Positions 15,481 to 20,730 of a DNA stretch of 20,730 nt are shown piece after piece. The stretch is from Novosphingobium sp. 9U. Its GTDB lineage: Bacteria; Pseudomonadota; Alphaproteobacteria; Sphingomonadales; Sphingomonadaceae. The notes beneath the pieces are model-generated. The model was not told where the DNA came from and searched no databases. It saw only the letters and a program-made list of their open reading frames with translations. A program made the translations under genes and the position numbers. The stretch lies in contig NZ_LR732500.1 of assembly GCF_902506425.1 (NCBI RefSeq), positions 1 to 20,730 of the forward strand, written 5' to 3'. The first letter of the stretch is position 1; each line of letters opens with the position of its first letter.

Positions 15481-16293
15481 TCAGGCGGCGACCGCTGCTG
15501 GGCGATAGCGTCCCGCCGGAACAGCGTTGGAGAGATTGGGCACCAGTGCTGCGCGGGCCGCTTCGTAGGCAACCCAGTCCGCCACATCCAATAGCGCCGG
15601 GACAGTGACAGTCTCGCCCAGATCGAGCCCGGCCAGTGCGGCGTCGACCATGTCATCAGCGCGCATGGTGATCTCGGCAGGCACCACGGAGAGCGGCACG
15701 CCCGACCGATCCCAAAAGTCAGTTTTCGTGGCGCCGGGCAACACCGCCTGGACGCGCACTCCTTTATCGCCGAGCTCCGCATTCAGCGATGCGGTCAGCG
15801 CGATCACGTACGCCTTGCTGGCAGCATAGACGCCGTTCAGCAGGAACTCCGGCGCAAGCGCAACGACCGAGGCGATGTTGACGATCGTGCCAGCCCCTCG
15901 ACCAAGGAAGCCGGGGACGGCGGCGTAAGCCAGCCGGGTAAGCGCCGTCACATTGATGTCGATCATGCGCTCCATCAGGTCGACGTCGGCTTGCCATGTC
16001 GGCACCGATGCGCCGATCCCGGCATTGTTGACCAGGAGCGTGACGCTGGCGTCCGTCCTGAGCACCGTCTCGACCCGCCCCAGCTCGGCTTTTTCGCCAA
16101 GATCGGCCGCGACAACCTCCACCGCGCGACCCGTCTGATCGGTTATGTGGGCAGCTAAAGCGTCGAGTCGTTGCCTATTGCGGGCAATCAGGACGAGGTT
16201 GTAGCCGCGCCGCGCCAGACGATCTGCGTAAATGGCGCCGATCCCTGAGGACGCGCCCGTGACGAGCGCGGTCCCTTTATTGTTACTAAACAT
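15481..16293 (-). CDS. Short-chain dehydrogenase/reductase
   Basis: The 270-aa classical SDR has the cofactor motif TGASSGIG (12-19), NNAG (89-92), Asn114 and the catalytic set Ser142, Tyr156 and Lys160 (YAASK). AARDL-like positions and the Arg at 38 (IARNRQRL) favour NADP(H). The likely reaction is oxidation or reduction of a carbonyl/alcohol; the substrate is unknown. The ATG has AGGA nine bases upstream. It leads the minus-strand detoxification operon and faces the divergent GlxA-type regulator across 122 bp. A role with the adjacent epoxide hydrolase, oxidising diols or reducing carbonyls, is inferred from order only. Confidence 0.92.
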   Translation of the reverse strand: MFSNNKGTALVTGASSGIGAIYADRLARRGYNLVLIARNRQRLDALAAHITDQTGRAVEVVAADLGEKAELGRVETVLRTDASVTLLVNNAGIGASVPTWQADVDLMERMIDINVTALTRLAYAAVPGFLGRGAGTIVNIASVVALAPEFLLNGVYAASKAYVIALTASLNAELGDKGVRVQAVLPGATKTDFWDRSGVPLSVVPAEITMRADDMVDAALAGLDLGETVTVPALLDVADWVAYEAARAALVPNLSNAVPAGRYRPAAVAA

Positions 16294-16415
16294 AGTGCTG
16301 CGTCCTGTAGTTCAAGACAGCATAGCGCTGGCTGACAGACACATGTTAGAATTGCTGGTGCTGTCCTCCTAAGTCGTTTACACCTCGATTTAGGACAACC
16401 GATCGGAACTTCTCC
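16294..16415. promoter_or_regulatory. Divergent control region with overlapping inverted repeats
   Basis: This gap separates the SDR-led operon from the GlxA-type regulator. It holds TCCTAAGTCG (16367-16376) inverted against CGATTTAGGA (16386-16395), nine bases apart with one mismatch. It is framed by a wider perfect pair, TGTCCT (16362-16367) and AGGACA (16392-16397). A third pair is GACAGCA (16316-16322) and TGCTGTC (16359-16365). These dyads are good candidates for binding by the divergent regulator. No consensus -35/-10 boxes could be assigned. Confidence 0.6.
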
Positions 16416-17378
16416 GTGCAGCGCGTCGGGTTCATCGTCGTTCCGCAATTCCAAATGATGTCGCTCGCGGCAGCTTCGGTGTTCGAGTTTGCCAACATGA
16501 ACAGCGACGAAGCACGCTACGAAATCAGCGTGCTGTCCGAGAACGGCAGTCGCGTCGCCTCGTCGCTTGGCATGATGATCGACACAGAGCGTGTGGGTGT
16601 GGATCGCTTCGATACGCTGATTATCGGCGGCGGGATCGGTCCGCCGAACGCAAGCGCCGGCCTGATTTCGTTCCTTCGCGAGGCGGCGAGCACTGCCCGG
16701 CGGCTCGCGGCGATCTGCAACGGGACGTTTCTACTCGCCGAAGCGGGGCTGCTCGACGGGCGGCGAGCGACCACGCACTGGAGGAACGCTCGCGAGCTTC
16801 AGACGCGCTTTCCGGCCGTTGAAGTCGAGGAAGATCGCATCTTCATCATCGACGGCTCGATCTGGACTTCGGCAGGGGCGACTGCGGGGATCGACCTGGC
16901 CCTGGCCATGGTCGAAAAGGACCTCGGCGTGGAGGTGGCGCGGCGTGTGGCCAAGTCATTGGTTGTCTATCACCGCCGAGCGGGCGGCCAATCTCAGCAC
17001 TCGGCGCCGCTTGAGATCGCGCCCAAGTCCGATCGGGTCCAAAATGCGCTCGCTTATGCCAAGCAGAACCTGGCCAGCGTGCTGTCAGTCGAGCTGCTTG
17101 CGGACGCGGCTCATCTAAGCCCCCGCCAGTTCAGCCGAACTTTTCTCGCGGAGACCGGGCGCTCGCCGGCCAAGGCCGTCGAGCAGCTGCGGGTCGAGGA
17201 AGCGCGCCTGATGATGGAGCAGACTCGCCACTCCATGGACGAGATCGCCCGCGAAACGGGCTTCTCCGATCCCGAGCGAATGCGACGCGCGTTCCTGCGA
17301 GCTTTTGGTCAGCCGCCCCAGGCCATTCGCCGCAATGCGCGAGGGGGCGAGGTGGTTCTACTACCCAGTTTGCTGTGA
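16416..17378 (+). CDS. GlxA-family transcriptional regulator, probable local regulator of the detoxification operon
   Basis: The 320-aa protein has an N-terminal DJ-1/PfpI-like domain (about residues 2-175) with Cys101 in [15 protein letters not shown] and the TTHW signature at 119-122. An AraC-type HTH follows at about 210-305 ([21 protein letters not shown], then a second helix pair ending [10 protein letters not shown]). The start is a GTG; the next Met would remove the first beta strand, so GTG is preferred even though the ribosome site is weak. It is divergent from the SDR gene, a classic position for an activator of that operon. Its 3' end runs convergently towards the msrA remnant. Compared with the first GlxA regulator it has the same domain layout but diverged sequence. 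The inducer is unknown. Confidence 0.92.
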   Translation: MQRVGFIVVPQFQMMSLAAASVFEFANMNSDEARYEISVLSENGSRVASSLGMMIDTERVGVDRFDTLIIGGGIGPPNASAGLISFLREAASTARRLAAICNGTFLLAEAGLLDGRRATTHWRNARELQTRFPAVEVEEDRIFIIDGSIWTSAGATAGIDLALAMVEKDLGVEVARRVAKSLVVYHRRAGGQSQHSAPLEIAPKSDRVQNALAYAKQNLASVLSVELLADAAHLSPRQFSRTFLAETGRSPAKAVEQLRVEEARLMMEQTRHSMDEIARETGFSDPERMRRAFLRAFGQPPQAIRRNARGGEVVLLPSLL

Positions 17379-17469
17379 GGTCGGCTTCGTGGGGCGAGAG
17401 CTCGAAGGCGGATGGCCGATGTCCGGCCAGTCGAAGTCCCGGGCCAGGGGCAGCGTCACAGGTCTGGCG

Positions 17470-17646
17470 CGGGTCGAAGACAATCTCGATCGCCTCGGCA
17501 TGACCTTCGTGATTGCGATAGGTCGCGTTCCGCACCTGGTCACGGGTATATCCGACGCGGGTCGAGATCACTCCCCGGCAGCTTGCGGACCAACTCCTGC
17601 ATTCCTCAGAAACATTCGCCTGCGAGAACCGCCCGCTCCCGGTCAT
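17470..17646 (-). pseudogene. msrA: msrA remnant, frameshifted and truncated
   Basis: The region begins three bases after the msrB stop with ATG ACC and shows [10 protein letters not shown], a TGA, then [11 protein letters not shown] in one frame. It continues after a further shift as [18 protein letters not shown] and [16 protein letters not shown]. This matches the N-terminal third of peptide methionine sulfoxide reductase A (family motif GGCFWGMQ...[13 protein letters not shown]). The Trp of the active-site GCFWG is TGA, the preceding Gly is Glu, at least two frameshifts are needed, and similarity stops after FDP. The C-terminal two thirds are absent. Its position behind msrB suggests an original msrB-msrA operon. 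The identification rests on remembered family motifs. Confidence 0.85.
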
Positions 17647-17648
17647 GC

Positions 17649-18161
17649 TCAACCTCGATCTGACGACGCGATCTGCTCGGTTTCCAAGATCTGGCCTTCG
17701 GGCGCACCCCGGCCGAGCTTGTTGGGCAGCTGATCGCCAGTGGGCGTGAATTCGAGCGAGACCGAGTTGATGCAGTATCGTTCGCCGGTCGGCGGCGGGC
17801 CGTCGGGGAATACGTGGCCCTGGTGCGCTCCGCAGCGCGTGCAGACGATCTCGGTGCGGACCATGCCGTAGCTGCTATCGCGGATGTATTCGAGATGATC
17901 GGGGGCGAACGGCTGGGTGAAGCTCGGCCAGCCGGTGCCGCTCTCAAACTTGGTGCCGCCATGGAACAGCGGCAGGCCGCACAGCCGGCAGGTGTAGGCG
18001 CCGGGGCGTTTTTCGGTCAGGAACACGCCGCAGAACGGCGCCTCGGTGCCGTGCTCGAGGAGGACATTGCGCTCCTCGTCGCTCAGGCTGTCTTCAAGCC
18101 CGCGAAGGTCCGCCTCGGTCGGCGGGGTCAGATCGAACTGGAGCGTTGCGGTGTAGCCCAT
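17649..18161 (-). CDS. msrB: Peptide-methionine (R)-S-oxide reductase MsrB
   Basis: The 170-aa cytosolic enzyme reduces methionine-R-sulfoxide. Zinc-binding pairs Cys58/Cys61 (CRLCG) and Cys107/Cys110 (CTRCG) are present. The family motifs GTGWPSF (75-81) and GHVFPDGP (115-122) and the catalytic Cys130 ([11 protein letters not shown]) are intact. An N-terminal extension of about 35 residues precedes the usual core, which is common in this subgroup. The ATG has AAGGT eight bases upstream. It lies 22 bases downstream of the cupin gene. Its former partner msrA is ruined just downstream, so the R-form reductase survives alone here; an msrA elsewhere in the genome is to be expected. Confidence 0.95.
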   Translation of the reverse strand: MGYTATLQFDLTPPTEADLRGLEDSLSDEERNVLLEHGTEAPFCGVFLTEKRPGAYTCRLCGLPLFHGGTKFESGTGWPSFTQPFAPDHLEYIRDSSYGMVRTEIVCTRCGAHQGHVFPDGPPPTGERYCINSVSLEFTPTGDQLPNKLGRGAPEGQILETEQIASSDRG

Positions 18162-18183
18162 GACCGGTACCTTCGTTGGGCGC

Positions 18184-18582
18184 TCACTCAGCGAATTCGG
18201 TAAGCGGCTTGCCCTTTTCCAGCACGTAAGTGGCGAGTTCGCTCCCTTGTGTGGCGCCGAGATTCCTCGCCGAATGGAACGCGCCCGCCGGCACGAACAG
18301 CACGTCGCCGGCCGTAAGCCTCACCGGCGGTTGGTCCTCGGCCTGGTATTCGAGCGTGCCTTCGAGGACGTAGATGATCTCCTCGCCGGGATGGCGGTGC
18401 GCGGGAAAGCTCGCCCCCGGCGCGAAATCGACGCGCGCCTGGAGCACCTCGCGCCCGGCCAGGTTCAGGTCGTGGCGCTGGAGGTCGGTGCGTGTCGAGC
18501 CCGGCGGGCGCGGTGCCTGCGCCGAAAGGGCCATTGCACCTCCCAGTGCCAGCGCGATCGCTGCCAAAGTCTTGCTGTTCAC
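18184..18582 (-). CDS. Exported cupin-domain protein
   Basis: The 132-aa protein has a signal peptide (residues 1 to about 23, KTLAAIALALGGAMALSAQA) and one cupin barrel. Cupin motif 1 is seen as PAHRHPGEEIIYVLEG (His62, His64, Glu68) and motif 2 as GDVLFVPAGAFHSARN (His103). The metal ligands are therefore complete, but single-domain cupins cover many functions and no substrate can be assigned. The start is GTG with GGAG eight bases upstream. It sits between the second epoxide hydrolase (66-base gap) and msrB (22-base gap), all on the minus strand, suggesting one transcript. Periplasmic location is inferred from the signal sequence. Confidence 0.9.
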   Translation of the reverse strand: MNSKTLAAIALALGGAMALSAQAPRPPGSTRTDLQRHDLNLAGREVLQARVDFAPGASFPAHRHPGEEIIYVLEGTLEYQAEDQPPVRLTAGDVLFVPAGAFHSARNLGATQGSELATYVLEKGKPLTEFAE

Positions 18583-18648
18583 GGTGGTTCTCCCCGAAGC
18601 CGAAAAGGGTGGGTGGCACCGGATGGCGCCGCCGGCGTGGTATTTCTT

Positions 18649-19950
18649 TCAGCGAACTGAGCTGAACCCGGCTCGCATCTCATCCACCAGATAGCCCGGC
18701 TGCTCGAAGGCGGCGAAGTGCCCGCCCTTCGGGAGCCGGTTGTAGTGGGTGAGCTGCGGATAGGCCCGCTGCGCCCAGCTCTCCGGCGCCTGGTTGAGCT
18801 CGTCGGGGAAGGCGCTGACCGCGGTTGGCACCCTCACTCCGATCGGCTCGAAGAAGTGCGCGTTGTTGCGCTCCATGCCGAAGCCCGCTGACGTGCGCGG
18901 CAGCGCTTCCCAGTACAGCCGCGCGCCGGAGATGGCGGTGTTGGTCAGCCATGCAATGGTGATATTGTCGAGCACGTCGTCGCGCGTCAGGCCCTCGTCC
19001 GCGCCGTCAAACGCGCGGGCAATCATCCGGTAGCTCGAGATATCGTGATCGAGGAACCAGGCGGCGAGCTCGACTGGCGAATCCGCGATCCCGTACAGCG
19101 TCTGCGGGCGCTGCCCCATCTGGTTGGCGTAGGCGACGCCGTGAGTGAAGAACAAGTCGAGCCGCTCGTAGGCCCAGCGTTCGTCGTTGCTAAGGCCGTC
19201 GGGCGGGCCTTTCCCGGAGCGAAGCGCCTCGAACACTTCGGGCGGCGCAGTCGACGCCATGTTGGTGTGGATCGCGACCAGTTCTGGCGGTGCGATTGCG
19301 CCCATGATCTCCGTGATCAGCGCGCCCCAGTCCCCGCCTTGTGCCGCGAACCGCGTATAGCCGAGGCGCTTCATGAGCGTGAGCCAGGCATTGACGATTC
19401 GCGGCGGATTCCAGCCGGCCTCCGGCGGCCTGGCGGAAAAACCGTAGCCGGGCAGCGATGGGATCACCACGTCGAATGCGTCGGCGGCGGAGCCGCCGTG
19501 GGCGGTCGGGTTGACCAGCGGATCGACGATCTTAAGCTGCTCGACAATCGAGCCCGGCCAGCCGTGCGTGATGATGACCGGAAGCGCGTCGGGATGCCTA
19601 GACCTTACGTGGATGAAGTGGACGTCGAGGCCATCGATCTCAGTGATGAAATTGGGCAAGGCGTTGAGCCGCGCTTCGCATTTGCGCCAGTCGTACTCGT
19701 CAGCCCAATAGGCGGCGAGCTTCTGCATGGTGGCCAGCTGTACACCCTGCGGGTCGTCGGGAACCGTCTCGCGATCGGGCCAGCGGGTCGCAAGAATCCG
19801 GCCCTTGAGGTCGGCGAGGTCCTGGTCGGAGGCGTGGAATTCGAACGGCCGGATCGACTGGTCGTCGCTAGACGGTAAGATGAACGAGCCGGGCCGATCC
19901 TCAGTCCGCGCGGCGATCGGCGCGGGCTCGCCAGGTGTAGGTGATGGCAT
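18649..19950 (-). CDS. Epoxide hydrolase (EHN-type), copy 2
   Basis: From the ATG at 19950 the product is 433 aa. The EHN domain starts at about residue 33 (IRPFEFHASDQDLADLK), with the oxyanion HGWPGS at 129-134, nucleophile Asp207 (QGGDWGA), probable acid in FPDEL (381-385) and His411 (KGGHFAAF). It is closely similar to copy 1 at 14128, but the N-terminus is Pro-rich (MPSPTPGEPAPIAAR) and no signal peptide is evident. The start is doubtful. An ATG at 20000 has AGGA eight bases upstream but is one base out of frame, separated by a run of six C on the coding strand (19973-19978). The open frame itself extends to 20232 without a good ribosome site. One extra C would give a clean fusion (ATTPPSPDIAIPMPSP). 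Confidence 0.9.
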   Translation of the reverse strand: MPSPTPGEPAPIAARTEDRPGSFILPSSDDQSIRPFEFHASDQDLADLKGRILATRWPDRETVPDDPQGVQLATMQKLAAYWADEYDWRKCEARLNALPNFITEIDGLDVHFIHVRSRHPDALPVIITHGWPGSIVEQLKIVDPLVNPTAHGGSAADAFDVVIPSLPGYGFSARPPEAGWNPPRIVNAWLTLMKRLGYTRFAAQGGDWGALITEIMGAIAPPELVAIHTNMASTAPPEVFEALRSGKGPPDGLSNDERWAYERLDLFFTHGVAYANQMGQRPQTLYGIADSPVELAAWFLDHDISSYRMIARAFDGADEGLTRDDVLDNITIAWLTNTAISGARLYWEALPRTSAGFGMERNNAHFFEPIGVRVPTAVSAFPDELNQAPESWAQRAYPQLTHYNRLPKGGHFAAFEQPGYLVDEMRAGFSSVR

Positions 19951-19972
19951 CGGGATGGCGATGTCAGGCGAT

Positions 19973-19978
19973 GGGGGG
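19973..19978 (-). other. C6 homopolymer, possible frameshift site at the epoxide hydrolase start
   Basis: On the coding strand six C separate the ATG with the best ribosome site (20000) from the epoxide hydrolase frame. Adding one C joins the two frames with no stop. It may be a sequencing error, a true deletion or a slippage switch. Confidence 0.5.
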
Positions 19979-20026
19979 TGGTGGCTCCGGCCTGTGTCAT
20001 GATCGGTTTCCTCGTACCGACGCGCG

Positions 20027-20045
20027 CGCAAGCATCCCGCTTGCG
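20027..20045 (-). promoter_or_regulatory. Leader stem-loop 1 upstream of epoxide hydrolase copy 2
   Basis: CGCAAGC-ATCCC-GCTTGCG forms a perfect 7-bp stem with a five-base loop, 27 bases before the ATG at 20000. There is no T-run, so it is not a typical terminator. It could be an operator or a 5'-leader structure. Confidence 0.4.
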
Positions 20046-20059
20046 GACGGCAAGAGAGT

Positions 20060-20076
20060 CCGGCCGTCAGGGCCGG
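20060..20076 (-). promoter_or_regulatory. Leader stem-loop 2 upstream of epoxide hydrolase copy 2
   Basis: CCGGCC-GTCAG-GGCCGG forms a perfect 6-bp, all-GC stem with a five-base loop, 14 bases beyond stem-loop 1. The tandem arrangement of two five-base-loop hairpins is unusual for an ordinary leader. Confidence 0.4.
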
Positions 20077-20363
20077 TGCTGTCATCTCGAAAGAGGGCCG
20101 AATGGCGGGTTTACATCGTCCGTCTGAGTATTCGACTCGGTCACGGGACGCCTCGAACTTAGCAGCCGGAATCGCCGTGTCATTGCCAATCACGTAACCT
20201 GTTGAGTCGGCTGGACGGCGCTTTATTGACACTGGACTTTTCTACGCTTCCTGACTTGGATTGCGGCTGCGGTGGGTCCGCTTTTCGCATCCTTGTGCCA
20301 GAACCAACCTGTCAGCAAACGGCCCAATCTCTTTCGTTCTGCGATGCCGATCGGGTAGATGCC

Positions 20364-20441
20364 GAATGTCTGCTGCTGGTCAGACCTGCCGTTCGACAAG
20401 TCGCGAGGGAACGGCAGGAATGTCCCAATTTTCGCCATTCC
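20364..20441. repeat. Stacked inverted repeats, putative dispersed repeat, copy 2
   Basis: Three consecutive dyads lie head to tail: GTCTG (20368-20372) with CAGAC (20381-20385); CCTGCCGTTC (20385-20394) with GAACGGCAGG (20409-20418), a perfect 10-bp stem with a 14-base loop; and GGAATG (20417-20422) with CATTCC (20436-20441). The first part resembles the segment at 11268-11295. The region has no gene and looks like an intergenic repeat of the kind scattered through sphingomonad genomes. Whether it is a terminator, a repeat or a structured RNA cannot be told here. Confidence 0.45.
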
Positions 20442-20730
20442 GGCGGCGCTGCTGGTCGGTCGCGGACCGATGAATGAATGTCGGAAGCTGGGAAAGCGGA
20501 AAGGCGCTGTGGATGTCGTCTTCTGGGTCGTGCGAGCGTCAGTTGCGGCGATAGTCGGGCACCGTTCTCGACCGACGCCAGTAATCATCCAAGCCGAGAT
20601 CTCGAACCAGGCCGGCAAACCGAGCGTCACCGCGGAGCGGCGCGGTTGCCGGGTAGAACAGATAATGTGTGAGCCGATCCTTTCGGGCTAAATAGGAGCC
20701 CTGCGCGGCCGAGAAGCGAACGTCTGGGAC
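20442..20730. other. Right-edge stretch with no recognisable gene
   Basis: Frames on both strands cross this part, but none has a ribosome site or a recognisable product, and they overlap each other in shadow fashion. No hairpin with a T-run was found. Confidence 0.35.

Larger units (their letters stand above)
20001..20362. other. Leader and upstream region of the second epoxide hydrolase, no gene seen
   Basis: No frame has support. Near the low end lie two perfect stem-loops with five-base loops, at 20027-20045 and 20060-20076, immediately upstream of the ATG at 20000. Promoter elements for the minus-strand operon should lie here but none stood out. A TTGACA at 20226 on the plus strand lacks a matching -10. 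Confidence 0.4.

Noticed and set aside
17131..17469. Minus-strand continuation of the msrA frame into the GlxA gene
   Set aside because: Similarity to MsrA stops after FDP; the rest is antisense to the conserved AraC domain and has no MsrA motifs.
18794..19878. Long plus-strand frames opposite epoxide hydrolase copy 2
   Set aside because: They are antisense to a complete, conserved enzyme; equivalent shadows occur opposite copy 1.
20226..20254. TTGACA as a plus-strand promoter
   Set aside because: No acceptable -10 at 16-18 bases and no gene downstream on that strand.
20223..20630. A 135-codon minus-strand frame as a gene
   Set aside because: There is no ribosome site, the composition is low-complexity Arg/Thr/Ser, and the region is full of inverted repeats, so it is more likely a repeat than a gene.

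Overview
The window looks like chromosomal accessory DNA from a GC-rich alphaproteobacterium, most likely a sphingomonad (Sphingomonas or a close relative). This rests on high GC, dense short operons, strong AAGGAG-type ribosome sites, EHN-type epoxide hydrolases, GlxA-like AraC regulators, HisKA_2 kinases, FixJ-like regulators and a decayed short integrase of a kind I recall from sphingomonads. The placement is inference. No rRNA, tRNA or CRISPR array was seen.

Left block (311-3201, minus strand): a probable three-gene operon. In transcription order it holds a zinc-dependent formaldehyde/alcohol dehydrogenase, a small membrane protein and a two-TM ion-channel-like protein whose selectivity filter is degenerate.

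Signalling block (3331-9516, plus strand): a 744-aa protein with four PAS-like domains, a pseudo-receiver and a LuxR/FixJ helix-turn-helix; a sensorless HisKA_2 histidine kinase; a GlxA-family regulator; and a LOV-GGDEF-EAL protein. The last has the flavin-binding cysteine motif, a broken GGDEF site and an intact-looking EAL site, so it is probably a blue-light-controlled c-di-GMP phosphodiesterase.

Decayed middle (9517-11460): a tyrosine-recombinase pseudogene with three nonsense codons and a frameshift, then a membrane protein of apparently lower GC and a palindrome-rich spacer. It looks like the remnant of an integrated element.

Detoxification block (11460-17378): a minus-strand run of SDR oxidoreductase, exported epoxide hydrolase, uncharacterised 244-aa protein (ATGA overlap), Ohr-type peroxide reductase, exported alpha/beta hydrolase and a DUF2798 membrane protein. 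A second GlxA-family regulator is divergent from the SDR gene. The 122-bp gap between them carries overlapping inverted repeats that are good operator candidates.

Right block (17470-20000, minus strand): a second, closely related epoxide hydrolase, an exported cupin, MsrB and a wrecked msrA remnant. The hydrolase start is ambiguous because the best ribosome site is separated from its frame by a C6 tract. Together the two blocks suggest handling of reactive electrophiles (epoxides, carbonyls, organic peroxides, oxidised methionine), partly outside the cytoplasm. The last 700 bp hold no convincing gene but carry stacked inverted repeats, one resembling a second copy near 11.27 kb.
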